Positions 54,404 through 63,995 are shown, counted from the first letter of the stretch. The stretch is DNA of 64,000 nucleotides from JAAFIP01 sp043774625 (GCA_043774625.1 JAYVTG010000008.1:17237-81236); one strand, 5' to 3'. Program-made: numbers and translations. Notes: a model not told the origin generated them from the letters alone.

Positions 54404-56386
54404 ATGGCAGAGAAGACACCCCCACCGCAGACTACCGGATATACAGAAAGCTCGATCCGCATTTTGAAGGGCCTGGAGCCCGTCAAGCAGCGCCCGGGCA
54501 TGTACACGCGCACCGACAATCCGCTGCACGTCATTCAAGAGGTGCTGGACAACTCCGCCGACGAAGCGCTGGCGGGCTTCGGCAAAAAGATCAAGGTCAC
54601 ATTGCATACCGACGGCTCGGTGAGCGTGGAAGACGACGGGCGCGGCATTCCGTTTGGCATGCACCCCGAAGAAAAGGCCCCCGTGATTGAACTGGTGTTC
54701 ACCCGTCTGCACGCGGGCGGCAAGTTTGACAAAGGCAAGGGCGGGGCCTACAACTTTTCGGGCGGCTTGCACGGCGTGGGTGTGAGCGTGACCAATGCGC
54801 TGGGCAAGCGGCTGGAGGCTACGTCCTACCGTGAGGGCACGGTGGCTAAGCTGGTTTTTGCTGGCGGCGACGTCGCCGAGAAGTTGCACCTGCGCAAACA
54901 AATTGAAGGCGATCGCAAGCAGGGCACCAGTGTGCGCGTGTGGCCTGACGGCAAGTATTTTGAATCTTTGGTCATTCCGCTGGCCGAGCTGACCCACCTG
55001 CTGCGCAGCAAAGCCGTACTGATGCCTGGTGTGAGCGTGACCCTGGTGAACGAAAAAACCAAAGAAACGCAAAACTGGCAATACAAGGGCGGCTTGAAGG
55101 ATTATCTGGAGCAAACGCTCAGCGCCGATGCGGTCATTCCTCTTTGGGAAGGCGACGGTTTTGCAGATGCCAAGGACGACAATTTCGCCGAAGGCGAGGG
55201 CGCAGCCTGGTGCCTGGCCTTTACCGAAGACGGCCAGCCCGTGCGTGAGAGCTACGTCAATTTGATTCCTACCAGCGCGGGCGGCACGCACGACAGCGGC
55301 CTGCGCGATGGAATATTTAACGCGGTCAAGAGTTTTATCGAACTGCATTCGCTGCTGCCCAAGGGCGTAAAACTGCTGCCCGAAGACGTGTTTGCACGCG
55401 CGTCGTATGTGCTGAGCGCCAAGGTGCTGGACCCGCAGTTTCAGGGGCAGATCAAGGAGCGTTTGAATTCGCGCGACGCGGTGCGTTTGGTCAGCAGCTA
55501 TGTGCGCCCGGCCATGGAGCTGTGGCTCAACCAGCACGTGGACTATGGCAAAAAATTGGCCGAGCTGGCCATCAGGGCCGCGCAAACCCGCCAGCGCGCG
55601 GGCCAGAAGGTAGAAAAGCGCAAAGGTTCTGGCGTGGCGGTGCTGCCCGGAAAATTGACCGATTGCGAAAGCAAAGACTTGAGCCACAACGAAGTATTTT
55701 TGGTAGAGGGCGACAGTGCAGGCGGCAGCGCCAAAATGGGCCGCGACAAGGAATGCCAGGCCATTTTGCCCTTGCGCGGTAAGGTGCTGAACACTTGGGA
55801 AGTCGAACGCGACCGCCTGTTTGCCAACACCGAAATTCACGACATTTCAGTCGCTATTGGCGTAGACCCGCACGGCCCGCAAGATAACCCCGATTTGAGC
55901 GGCCTGCGCTACGGAAAAATCTGTATTTTGAGCGACGCTGACGTAGACGGCTCGCACATCCAGGTGCTGCTGCTCACGCTGTTTTTCAAACACTTTCCCA
56001 AGTTGATTGAGACCGGCAACATCTATGTGGCCAGGCCGCCTTTGTACCGTGTAGACGCTCCCGCACGCGGCAAAAAACCCGCTAGCAAAGCCTATGCGCT
56101 GGACGAAGGCGAACTGCACGCCATACAAGACAAGCTGCGCAAGGAAGGCGTGGCGGACGGCAAATGGACGATCAGCCGCTTTAAGGGCCTGGGCGAGATG
56201 AACGCCGAGCAATTGTGGGACACCACGCTCAACCCCGACACCCGCCGGTTATTACCCGTGGTGTACGGCGATATTGACCCCGCGCAAACTGCCAACAAAT
56301 TTACCCAACTCATGGGCAAAGGCGAGGCGGGTGCACGCCGTGAGCTGATGGAACTGCATGGCGATGCGGTCGAGGTAGACGTGTGA
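54404..56386 (+). CDS. parE: DNA topoisomerase IV subunit B
   Basis: 660 residues. GHKL ATPase domain with Glu46 and Asn50 (QEVLDNSADEA), DDGRGIPFGMHP, GLHGVGVSVTNAL; TOPRIM with LVEGDSAGGSAKMGRD and SDADVDGSHI; C-terminal RFKGLGEMNAEQLWDTT. Identity as ParE rather than GyrB is supported by length, the start ESSIRILKGLEPVKQRPGMYT, and the downstream parC. Decatenates daughter chromosomes. A lytic transglycosylase gene lies between parE and parC. Confidence 0.95.
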   Translation: MAEKTPPPQTTGYTESSIRILKGLEPVKQRPGMYTRTDNPLHVIQEVLDNSADEALAGFGKKIKVTLHTDGSVSVEDDGRGIPFGMHPEEKAPVIELVFTRLHAGGKFDKGKGGAYNFSGGLHGVGVSVTNALGKRLEATSYREGTVAKLVFAGGDVAEKLHLRKQIEGDRKQGTSVRVWPDGKYFESLVIPLAELTHLLRSKAVLMPGVSVTLVNEKTKETQNWQYKGGLKDYLEQTLSADAVIPLWEGDGFADAKDDNFAEGEGAAWCLAFTEDGQPVRESYVNLIPTSAGGTHDSGLRDGIFNAVKSFIELHSLLPKGVKLLPEDVFARASYVLSAKVLDPQFQGQIKERLNSRDAVRLVSSYVRPAMELWLNQHVDYGKKLAELAIRAAQTRQRAGQKVEKRKGSGVAVLPGKLTDCESKDLSHNEVFLVEGDSAGGSAKMGRDKECQAILPLRGKVLNTWEVERDRLFANTEIHDISVAIGVDPHGPQDNPDLSGLRYGKICILSDADVDGSHIQVLLLTLFFKHFPKLIETGNIYVARPPLYRVDAPARGKKPASKAYALDEGELHAIQDKLRKEGVADGKWTISRFKGLGEMNAEQLWDTTLNPDTRRLLPVVYGDIDPAQTANKFTQLMGKGEAGARRELMELHGDAVEVDV

Positions 56387-56459
56387 TGCCAGCGAATGAA
56401 CGGTCACCGTGGTCGATAGGCCATCACCATAGTGTGTTTGGTATGCTTTTTAGCCTGAT

Positions 56460-56500
56460 GCCAGCGTGGAATATGCGCAAGCAGCTATCAAAATATGATC
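56460..56500 (+). repeat. 41-bp dispersed repeat, copy 19 (upstream of transglycosylase)
   Basis: Full-length core ending 2 nt before the chosen ATG at 56503; the ribosome binding site would have to lie in it or be absent. Out of frame for the usual peptide. Confidence 0.93.
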
Positions 56501-56502
56501 GT

Positions 56503-57390
56503 ATGGCAGTCAAGGCACGCCAAATTTTGCAAGCTATTGTGTGCGCCAGCGCGCTATGGATGCTGGCTACCAGTGCCGCCCATGCCGATGTGTGGGGTTT
56601 TGTGGACGAATGGGGTGTGACGCATTTTGCGGCTGAAAAGATAGATGACCGCTACGAGCTTTTCTTTCGCGGCGGGCAAGACCTGGACGGCAAAGACGCT
56701 GCCAAAAACCCTGGCGTTACGGCTGCCGTAGGCGAACCTACAGGCAAGACCGCTGGAGCCAAGCCAGCGTCCAAGCTGGTGACCTACTTTGAGATATCGC
56801 CCAGTTTTAAAGCGGTTAAACACCATTTGCGCGAAGCATCAGACACCAACCATATCGACATCGAACTGTTGCAGGCCTTGATAGCGGCCGAGTCGGGCTT
56901 TGATCCTAACGCCGTGTCGCCCAAAGGTGCCATTGGCCTGATGCAACTGATGCCCGCGACCGCACAGCGCTACGGCGTTCAGGCGGACCCCAAGAAAAGC
57001 GTTGAACAAAAGCTGTCAGACCCGCGCACCAACATCCGCGCGGGTAGCCGTTATCTTAGTTACTTGATCAAGCTGTTTCCAGGCAAGCTGGAACTGGCCA
57101 TTGCCGCCTATAACGCTGGCGAAGGCGCTGTGCAGCGCTATGGCAACCAGATTCCGCCTTACAAGGAAACGCAAAACTACGTCAAAACCGTGATGCAGAT
57201 GTACACCTACCTCAAACCGCCTATCGTGGTGGCGGCTTTCAAGCAATTACCCAGCTCTGCACCCAACCGCGTGCGCGTGCAAATGGGTGGCAACGCACCC
57301 GCTATGGGCGGTGCTATTGGCCGTGGCAATATGGTCACCCCTTTGGGCTCTGTAGCTACCATGCCCACGCCCCCATCGGGATCTGAGTAG
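56503..57390 (+). CDS. Lytic transglycosylase, SLT family
   Basis: 295 residues from ATG 56503. Signal peptide VKARQILQAIVCASALWMLATSAAHA. A DUF4124-like start (DVWGFVDEWGVTHFAAEKIDDRYELFF) is followed by the SLT domain with catalytic Glu130 in IAAESGFDPNAVSPKGAIGLMQLMPATAQRYGV and AIAAYNAGEGAVQRYG. It cleaves peptidoglycan to 1,6-anhydro ends. A longer frame from GTG 56383 overlapping parE would be translated through the repeat and lacks a clear signal, so I rejected it. Confidence 0.9.
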   Translation: MAVKARQILQAIVCASALWMLATSAAHADVWGFVDEWGVTHFAAEKIDDRYELFFRGGQDLDGKDAAKNPGVTAAVGEPTGKTAGAKPASKLVTYFEISPSFKAVKHHLREASDTNHIDIELLQALIAAESGFDPNAVSPKGAIGLMQLMPATAQRYGVQADPKKSVEQKLSDPRTNIRAGSRYLSYLIKLFPGKLELAIAAYNAGEGAVQRYGNQIPPYKETQNYVKTVMQMYTYLKPPIVVAAFKQLPSSAPNRVRVQMGGNAPAMGGAIGRGNMVTPLGSVATMPTPPSGSE

Positions 57391-57483
57391 TGGACACATA
57401 GAGCCGTGTGGATAACGCACAGCACCCGAACAGCTTGGTAAATACTTTTCTCTACCCTTTCCAGAATTGACTCAAAAGCCCCG

Positions 57484-59946
57484 ATGAACGAGCAACCTTC
57501 TCTTGACCTGCCTTCTGGCTCCACTTTAGGCCCCCCATCTGACCCTCCATCTGACCCACCGGCGGGCCCACCATCGGGTGAAGGCGACGACAACCTGAAC
57601 CTGGCTAACTACGCACAGCGCGCCTATCTCGAATATGCCCTGAGCGTCGTCAAAGGCCGCGCCTTGCCCGACGTATGCGATGGCCAAAAACCCGTGCAGC
57701 GGCGCATTTTGTACAGCATGGCGCGCATGGGCTTGTCGTTTGGGGGAGCCAATGGGGCCAATGGGGCCAAACCCGTCAAATCTGCCCGCGTGGTGGGTGA
57801 CGTGCTGGGCCGCTTTCACCCGCATGGTGACCAGGCCGCCTATGACGCCCTGGTGCGCATGGCGCAAAACTTTTCGCAGCGTTACCCGCTGATCGACGGG
57901 CAGGGCAACTTTGGCAGCCGCGACGGCGACGGCGCTGCCGCCATGCGTTACACCGAGGCGCGCCTGTCCCGCATCACCACCTTGCTGATGGACGAAATCG
58001 ACATGGGCACGGTCGATTTCATTCCCAACTATGACGGTTCCACCGAAGAACCCAGGCAACTGCCTGCGCGCTTGCCGTTCAACCTGCTCAACGGTGCCAG
58101 CGGCATCGCCGTAGGTTTGGCCACCGAAATTCCGAGCCACAACCTGCGCGAAATTGCCGATGCCTGCATTGCGCTGATCAAGTCCCCCAAGCTGACCGAC
58201 GACGAGCTGTTTGCCCTCATTCCCGGCCCCGACTACGCCAACGGCGGCCAAATCATCAGCAGCGCTGCCGACATTGCCGACACTTACAAAACCGGCCGTG
58301 GCAGCCTGAAGGTGCGTGCCCGCTGGAAGATGGAAGAACTGGCGCGTGGCCAGTGGCAACTGGTGGTGACCGAACTACCACCGGGCACCAGCACGCAGCG
58401 TGTACTCGAAGAAATCGAAGAAATTACCAACCCCAAGGTCAAGACGGGTAAAAAGACTTTGAGCCTGGAGCAGACGCAGCTCAAAGCCAGCATGCTGGCC
58501 CTGCTGGACGTGTGCCGTGACGAGAGCAACAAAGACGCCGCCGTGCGCCTGGTGTTTGAACCCAAGACCAGCAAGATCGAGCAAAACGACTTCATCACCG
58601 CGCTGCTGGCGCACACCTCACTGGAAACCTCGTCCTCTATCAACCTGACCGCCATTGGCATTGACGGCAGGCCCACACTCAAAACCCTGCGCCAGATGTT
58701 GTCGGAGTGGATTGAATTTCGCCAGACCACCATTGCCCGCCGTTCACAACATCGGTTGGACAAGGTGCTCGACCGCATCCACATTCTGCAAGGTCGCCAG
58801 ATCGTTTTGCTCAACATCGACGAGGTGATCGCCATCATCCGCGCCAGCGATGAGCCCAAGGCGGCCTTGATCGAACGATTCAAGTTGTCTGACCGCCAGG
58901 CCGAAGACATTTTAGAAATCCGTTTGCGCCAATTGGCGCGCCTGGAAGCCATCAAGATAGAAACCGAGCTGAAAGAACTGCGCGAAGAACAGGGCAAGCT
59001 GGAAGAGATTTTGGCTAGCCCGGTGGCCCTGCGCCGCCTGATGATCAAGGAAATTGAAGCCGACGCCAGGCAGTTTGGCGACCCCGCCAAAGACCCGCGC
59101 CGCACACTCATCCAGGCCGAGAAAAAGACCGTGGTCGAGGTCAAAGTCATCGACGAAGCGGTGACCGTGGTCATCAGCAGCAAAGGCTGGGCACGCGCGC
59201 GCAGCGGGCATGGGCACGACCCGGCCAGCTTTGCCTTTAAGGCGGGCGACACGCTGTATGGCACCTTTGAATGCCGCACCGTAGACACGCTGCTGGCCTT
59301 TGGCTCCAATGGCCAGGTGTATTCCGTCGCCGTGGCTTTGCTGCCTGGTGCGCGGGGCGATGGCCAGCCCGTGACGACCCTGATTGAGCTGGAGTCTGGC
59401 ACCCAATTAGTGCATTATTTTGCCGGGCCTGGCAACGCGCAAATGCTGCTCAGCGCTTCGGGCGGCTATGGCTTTATCGCCAGCGTAGACAACATGATCT
59501 CGCGCCAAAAAGCGGGCAAAGCCTTCATCAGCTGTGCAGACGGCGAAACCGTGTGCCGCCCATCGCCCTTGAGCAAGAATATACCTTTAAATAGTGCTAA
59601 CGCCAGCGCCGATAGTGCGCAAGCAGCTACTAAAACTGTAGCAGCTACGCATGTGGCCTGCGCGTCAACCGGGGGCCGGATTTTGACCTTTGAGCTATCT
59701 GAACTCAAAACCATGGACAAAGGTGGCCGCGGTTTGATGCTGATTGACCTGGATGCCAAAGACAGCCTGGCCGGTGCTGCCGCCTATAGCCGCAGCATCA
59801 ACATCAGCGGCATTGGCCGGGGTGGCAAGGAGCGCGACGAAACACTGGAGATTCGCAGCCTGAACAACGCCAAGGCAGCGCGGGGGCGCAAAGGCAAGGC
59901 GGCAGATTTGGGCTTTAAGCCCACCGGCGTGCAGCGGGTGGAATAA
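57484..59946 (+). CDS. parC: DNA topoisomerase IV subunit A
   Basis: 820 residues. The N-terminus is extended by a Pro-rich PPSDPPSDPPAGPPSG tract. Catalytic Tyr156 in AAAMRYTEARLS. The quinolone region reads GRFHPHGDQAAYDALVRMAQ, with Gln117 where E. coli ParC has Ser80. A 9-nt tandem makes GANGANGAK near 88-96. The C-terminal beta-pinwheel blades contain residues 707-720 ASADSAQAATKTVA, translated from a 41-bp repeat between PLSKNIPLNSAN and the next blade (GGRILTFELSELKTMDKGGRG). Confidence 0.95.
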   Translation: MNEQPSLDLPSGSTLGPPSDPPSDPPAGPPSGEGDDNLNLANYAQRAYLEYALSVVKGRALPDVCDGQKPVQRRILYSMARMGLSFGGANGANGAKPVKSARVVGDVLGRFHPHGDQAAYDALVRMAQNFSQRYPLIDGQGNFGSRDGDGAAAMRYTEARLSRITTLLMDEIDMGTVDFIPNYDGSTEEPRQLPARLPFNLLNGASGIAVGLATEIPSHNLREIADACIALIKSPKLTDDELFALIPGPDYANGGQIISSAADIADTYKTGRGSLKVRARWKMEELARGQWQLVVTELPPGTSTQRVLEEIEEITNPKVKTGKKTLSLEQTQLKASMLALLDVCRDESNKDAAVRLVFEPKTSKIEQNDFITALLAHTSLETSSSINLTAIGIDGRPTLKTLRQMLSEWIEFRQTTIARRSQHRLDKVLDRIHILQGRQIVLLNIDEVIAIIRASDEPKAALIERFKLSDRQAEDILEIRLRQLARLEAIKIETELKELREEQGKLEEILASPVALRRLMIKEIEADARQFGDPAKDPRRTLIQAEKKTVVEVKVIDEAVTVVISSKGWARARSGHGHDPASFAFKAGDTLYGTFECRTVDTLLAFGSNGQVYSVAVALLPGARGDGQPVTTLIELESGTQLVHYFAGPGNAQMLLSASGGYGFIASVDNMISRQKAGKAFISCADGETVCRPSPLSKNIPLNSANASADSAQAATKTVAATHVACASTGGRILTFELSELKTMDKGGRGLMLIDLDAKDSLAGAAAYSRSINISGIGRGGKERDETLEIRSLNNAKAARGRKGKAADLGFKPTGVQRVE
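59602..59642 (+). repeat. 41-bp dispersed repeat, copy 20 (inside parC)
   Basis: Full-length core in gene orientation, read as ASADSAQAATKTVA in the C-terminal domain. Confidence 0.93.
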
Positions 59947-59951
59947 AGCGC

Positions 59952-60623
59952 CTAGCGGCGCAGTAAAAACATGCCGATAAACACGAACAAAGCCGCGCAA
60001 ACGCTGCCCAGTACGTAGACGTAATTGGTCAACTGGTTATTGTTCTTTTCAAGCCGAATGCCAATTTGACGAATCCGCTCCATCTTGGCCAACTGGTGTT
60101 TCAACTTTTTGCGCTCCCCACGTGTAGCGTCCAGTAGCTTGAACACACTTTCCAGCTGTGCCTTTTGGGCTTCAGGGCTGATGGGGGCCGGGGGCGCTAT
60201 GTACTTGGGCACAAACTCAGGCACTTCAATTTTGGCCACGCGCAGCATCTCGTCAAAGCTGCCCGCAGCGGTCGCCCCATACAGCTGCTCTGCCGCATGC
60301 CCGCTGTCAAAGCGCGAGTCGTCCAGCAAATGGTCAAGTGCGGCGTAGTGGCTGATGGCAGGTGCCTGGCGCAACTTGTCTCGCGGGTCTACCAGCTCTA
60401 CCAAACCCAGCGCCGTCAGCTCGACCAAAAGCTCGGCCACGTCCCCAAAACCTTTGAGCGTTTGCACGTACAAATGGACCGTCTGGCCACCGTCGATGGC
60501 CAGCAACAACACCCGCAGCCTGCGGGGTAGCTGGCGTGGGTCTGTGCGTACCAGCGCATCCCCCCTGGCGGTACGGGCCACAAAGTGACTGAGGCGTGAC
60601 AGCAGATTTTCTTTGGAGACCAC
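59952..60623 (-). CDS. Unrecognised protein with C-terminal membrane anchor
   Basis: 223 residues; I do not recognise the family. The N-terminal ~80 residues (LPRRLRVLLLAIDGGQTVHLYVQTLKGFGDVAELLVELTALGLVELV) have the look of a winged-helix or small regulatory domain. Residues ~155-195 are a charged helix (SPEAQKAQLESVFKLLDATRGERKKLKHQLAKMERIRQIGIRLEKNN), followed by one membrane helix at the extreme C-terminus (YVYVLGSVCAALFVFIGMFLLRR), so it is probably tail-anchored facing the cytoplasm. Convergent with parC (5-nt gap). Confidence 0.75.
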   Translation of the reverse strand: MVSKENLLSRLSHFVARTARGDALVRTDPRQLPRRLRVLLLAIDGGQTVHLYVQTLKGFGDVAELLVELTALGLVELVDPRDKLRQAPAISHYAALDHLLDDSRFDSGHAAEQLYGATAAGSFDEMLRVAKIEVPEFVPKYIAPPAPISPEAQKAQLESVFKLLDATRGERKKLKHQLAKMERIRQIGIRLEKNNNQLTNYVYVLGSVCAALFVFIGMFLLRR

Positions 60624-60723
60624 TTATGAGTTTTCCTTTGCCCAGAGCTTAGCGTAAGCAAATGTTGTTTTCAATAACGCAAAGTGTCCAAGCAAGGGAA
60701 AATGGGTAAACCCTATTCATTTG

Positions 60724-60737
60724 TAGGGTGCACCCTA
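60724..60737. promoter_or_regulatory. Perfect 14-bp palindrome between two leftward genes
   Basis: TAGGGTGCACCCTA, about 100 nt upstream of the tail-anchored protein gene and just after the RidA gene. GGGTAAACCC lies 15-25 nt to its left. Possibly an operator; no further evidence. Confidence 0.35.
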
Positions 60738-60745
60738 TGGCATGC

Positions 60746-61204
60746 CTAGCCTAGTTCGGCAATCAGCTCGATTTCTACACAAGAACCCATGGGAATTTGG
60801 GCCACACCAAAGGCGCTACGGGCATGCGCCCCCACTGTAGGGCCAAACACCTGGCCCAACAGCTCAGAACAGCCATTGGTTACCAGGTGCTGTTCAATAA
60901 AGTCGGGCGTGGAATTGACCAGGCTCATCACTTTGACGATGCGTTTGACCCTGTTCAAATCGCCCGTGGCGGCGTGCAAGGCGGCCAGCAACTGGATGGC
61001 GCAGCTACGGGCGGCCAGTTTGCCTTCTTCCGTGCTGATGTTTTTGCCCAACTGGCCCACCCAGGCGGCGCCGTCTTTGCGGGCGATGTTGCCAGACACA
61101 AACACCAAATTGCCCGTCTGCACAAAGGGCACGTAGGCAGCGGCTGGCGTAGACACTGCGGGCAGGGTGATATTTAATTCTTTGAGTTTGTCGTAAACGC
61201 TCAT
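60746..61204 (-). CDS. RidA-family protein lacking the catalytic arginine
   Basis: 152 residues of the YjgF/RidA superfamily (VQTGNLVFVSGNIARKDGAAWVGQLGKNISTEEGKLAARSCAIQLLAALHAATGDLNRVKRIVKV; TVGAHARSAFGVAQIPMGSCVEIELIAELG). The C-terminal segment has PMGSCVEIEL where imine deaminases have an Arg, so it likely belongs to a non-deaminase subgroup. Function unknown. Divergent from comEC. Confidence 0.88.
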   Translation of the reverse strand: MSVYDKLKELNITLPAVSTPAAAYVPFVQTGNLVFVSGNIARKDGAAWVGQLGKNISTEEGKLAARSCAIQLLAALHAATGDLNRVKRIVKVMSLVNSTPDFIEQHLVTNGCSELLGQVFGPTVGAHARSAFGVAQIPMGSCVEIELIAELG

Positions 61205-61268
61205 GCTGGGTTCTCCGGTTGGTTAATATTGCGCAAAAGCCATATCGTATACAAATGAAAGACACCTC

Positions 61269-63821
61269 TTGCTAACATGGGCTGCATTGCTGCTGGGCTT
61301 TGTTGCAGGCTGTGCACTGCAGTTGCAGCAAGAGGTTCTGCTTCTTGGCCACCTTTATCAGCTATTTATGCTGATTGCCAGCATGGTTATTGCGCAAACA
61401 GCTATTAAATATATAGCAGTCTCAATCCCTGCCTTTATTCCGGCTTATGCACGATGGATCGTGTTAATGCTGGCAGCAGCGCTTTTCGGCTTTGCATTGT
61501 GCGGCCTGCGCGCCAGCAGTTTTGCCGCCGACGCGCTACAGCCAAGCCTGCAAGGCCGCGACATGCAGGTGGTGGGCGTGGTGGCTGCCATGCCGCAAAA
61601 AAACGAATCCGGGCTGCGCTTTCGCTTTTCTGTAGAGTCGGCGCGCTTGGCGCCAGTTGCCAGCAAAGACGCTGGTGACAATACCGCAACCCAGTCGGCA
61701 ACTGCCGTGAGCCTGCCGCCCGAGTTGATGCTGAGCTGGTACAGCGGTGTTTTTCGCAATGAAGACACTGCGACCGTAGCCTACGCCGAACTGCAACGCG
61801 GCAACGACAGCCTGCGCGCAGGCGAGCGCTGGGCGTTCACCGTGCGGTTGAAATCACCCCACGGCAATGCCAACCCCCACGGTTTTGACTACGAGCTGTG
61901 GCTGTGGGAGCAGGGCGTGGGTGCTACCGGCACCATTCGCGCCACCCCCGCCAACACCGCGCAAGGCACGGCACCGCGCATGCTGGGCAGTACCTGGCAG
62001 CACCCGATTGAGTCTGCCCGCCAAAAGGTGCGTGATGCCATCTTTCAGCGCGTGCCACAGCAGCGCCTGGCGGGCGTGCTGGCGGCCCTGGTGGTGGGCG
62101 ACCAAGCCGCTATAGAGCGCGCCGACTGGGACGTTTACCGCGCCACGGGGGTAGCCCACCTGATGAGTATTTCGGGTTTGCATGTGACGATGTTTGCCTG
62201 GGGCGCGGCCCTGCTGGTAGGCGGCTTGTGGCGGCGCAGCGGGCGCGCGATGGCCTGGGTGCCCGCCCAGCACGCGGCGGGTGTGGGCGGGCTGCTACTG
62301 GCCACAGCGTATGCCTTGTTCAGCGGCTGGGGCGTGCCATCGCAGCGCACCATCATCATGCTGGCTGCGGTCTTGCTGCTGCGCCTGTCTGGCAAGCGCT
62401 GGCCCTGGCCGATGGTGTGGTTGTTTGCCATGGCTGTGGTAGTGGCGCTAGACCCGTGGGCCTTGCTGCAGGCGGGGTTTTGGCTCAGCTTTGTGGCCGT
62501 GGGCGTGCTGTTTGCAAGCGATGCAGGGCAGCTTTCGGGTGTAGCCACAGCCAGGCCTTCCATCCCAATTGCGCAAACCAGCCAAATATCGCTTGGTGCA
62601 ACGTTGTACGCTGTATGGGGCAGCTTGCATGGCTTGCTGCGTGAACAATGGGTGGTGACTTTGGCACTCACACCGCTGTCGCTGCTGCTGTTCCAGCAAA
62701 TTTCCATCGTTGGGTTGTTGGCTAATCTGCTGGCTATTCCCTGGGTCACCCTGGTCGTCACACCATTGGCCATGCTGGGCATCATCGCGCCTGCGCTGTG
62801 GGACGCGGCGGCGGCTTGCGTGCAGGTTCTGGGCATCTTTTTGCAATGGTTGGCCAGTTTGCCATTTGCTACGTTTTCAGTAGCTGCTCCCGCACTGTGG
62901 ATGGGCGCTGTGGGCGTATTGGGTGGGGTATTATTGGTCGCACCTGCGCCCTGGGCCCTGCGCGCAGCGGGTTTGCCGCTTTTATTACCCGCCTTGCTTT
63001 TTACGCCCTTGCGCCCTGTAGGCAAACAGTTTGACGTGATGGCTGCCGACATAGGGCAGGGCAATGCGCTTATCGTTCGCACCGCGCAGCACAGTCTGCT
63101 GTTCGACGCTGGTCCCCGCTTCTCGCGCGAGAGCGACGCAGGCCAGCGCACTTTGGTGCCCCTGCTGCGCGCCATGGACGAGCGGCTGGACATGGTGATG
63201 CTAAGCCACCGCGACACCGACCACATCGGCGGTGCGGTGGCCGTGCTGAAAATGCAGCCACAGGCCGCGCTGGTTAGCTCGATAGAAGATGAACACGACC
63301 TACAAATCCTCAAACGCGCCACTCGCTGCACGGCTGGCCAGCGCTGGGCCTGGGACGGCGTGCAGTTTGAAGTGCTGCACCCCGCAGCGACAGACTACGA
63401 CATCGTGCAAAAATCCAATGCCATGAGCTGCGTTTTACGTATCAGCAATGGTGTGCAAACCGTTTTGCTGACAGGCGATATCGAGGCTGCGCAGGAGGCC
63501 CAATTGGTTACCCAAGCTGCAGCGACGATTCGTGCAGACGTGCTGCTGGTGCCACACCACGGCAGCAAAACCTCGTCTACCGAGGCGTTTTTGGATACTG
63601 TCAATCCGCGTATTGCCTTGGTGCAAGCGGGTTACCGCAACCGTTTTAACCATCCGGCGCCCGAGGTTGCAGGGCGCTATGTTGAACGCGGGATTCAGAT
63701 GGTAGAAACCGCGCGCTGTGGGGCGGCTACGTGGAGCAGTGCTGCGCCTGACCGCGTGACTTGTCAAAGGGAGGTGTTCAAGCGGTATTGGCACCATTCT
63801 TTTGGCTCAGCTGTCCCTTAG
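61269..63821 (+). CDS. comEC: DNA internalisation protein ComEC/Rec2
   Basis: 850 residues. The N-terminal DUF4131 region with membrane helices and OB-like fold, the competence domain (MSISGLHVTMFAWGAALLVGGLWRR, YALFSGWGVPSQRTIIMLA) and the C-terminal metallo-beta-lactamase domain (MLSHRDTDHIGGAVAVLK, LLVPHHGSKTSSTEAFL) are in canonical order. Forms the inner-membrane DNA channel for natural transformation. The start is a TTG at 61269; no in-frame ATG fits better. Residues 37-50 (ASMVIAQTAIKYIA) come from a 41-bp repeat in the N-terminal membrane region. Confidence 0.93.
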   Translation: MLTWAALLLGFVAGCALQLQQEVLLLGHLYQLFMLIASMVIAQTAIKYIAVSIPAFIPAYARWIVLMLAAALFGFALCGLRASSFAADALQPSLQGRDMQVVGVVAAMPQKNESGLRFRFSVESARLAPVASKDAGDNTATQSATAVSLPPELMLSWYSGVFRNEDTATVAYAELQRGNDSLRAGERWAFTVRLKSPHGNANPHGFDYELWLWEQGVGATGTIRATPANTAQGTAPRMLGSTWQHPIESARQKVRDAIFQRVPQQRLAGVLAALVVGDQAAIERADWDVYRATGVAHLMSISGLHVTMFAWGAALLVGGLWRRSGRAMAWVPAQHAAGVGGLLLATAYALFSGWGVPSQRTIIMLAAVLLLRLSGKRWPWPMVWLFAMAVVVALDPWALLQAGFWLSFVAVGVLFASDAGQLSGVATARPSIPIAQTSQISLGATLYAVWGSLHGLLREQWVVTLALTPLSLLLFQQISIVGLLANLLAIPWVTLVVTPLAMLGIIAPALWDAAAACVQVLGIFLQWLASLPFATFSVAAPALWMGAVGVLGGVLLVAPAPWALRAAGLPLLLPALLFTPLRPVGKQFDVMAADIGQGNALIVRTAQHSLLFDAGPRFSRESDAGQRTLVPLLRAMDERLDMVMLSHRDTDHIGGAVAVLKMQPQAALVSSIEDEHDLQILKRATRCTAGQRWAWDGVQFEVLHPAATDYDIVQKSNAMSCVLRISNGVQTVLLTGDIEAAQEAQLVTQAAATIRADVLLVPHHGSKTSSTEAFLDTVNPRIALVQAGYRNRFNHPAPEVAGRYVERGIQMVETARCGAATWSSAAPDRVTCQREVFKRYWHHSFGSAVP
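61377..61417 (+). repeat. 41-bp dispersed repeat, copy 21 (inside comEC)
   Basis: Full-length core in gene orientation, read as ASMVIAQTAIKYIA near the N-terminus. Confidence 0.88.
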
Positions 63822-63915
63822 TTTTGTACGGGTTGGGTGAGGTATTCACGGTTGTGGTCGTGCGTTGGTCTCTGCTTGGTGAGGTGTTTATGGTTTCGCT
63901 ACCGTGTGGGTCGCT

Positions 63916-63995
63916 GGCTGGCAGAGGCTTTCACGATCCCGCTCATGATGCGGCATACGCATAAATCGCGGGAGTCGTGAAAGCCTCTGCCAGCC
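63916..63995. repeat. Inverted repeat after comEC
   Basis: Perfect 21-nt arms (63916-63936 and 63975-63995), extending inward as TCCCGC/GCGGGA with a one-base bulge. Lies in the 179-nt tail after comEC, which has no gene I can see. No T run, so not a typical terminator. Confidence 0.88.

Noticed and set aside
54305..55840. 511-codon open frame antisense to parE
   Set aside because: Lies wholly across parE, is His/Gln/Ala-rich shadow sequence with no start signal, and parE is unmistakable.
62871..62893. Short repeat-like stretch TCAGTAGCTGCTCCCGCA in comEC
   Set aside because: Too short and interrupted; the encoded SVAAPALW fits native ComEC sequence.
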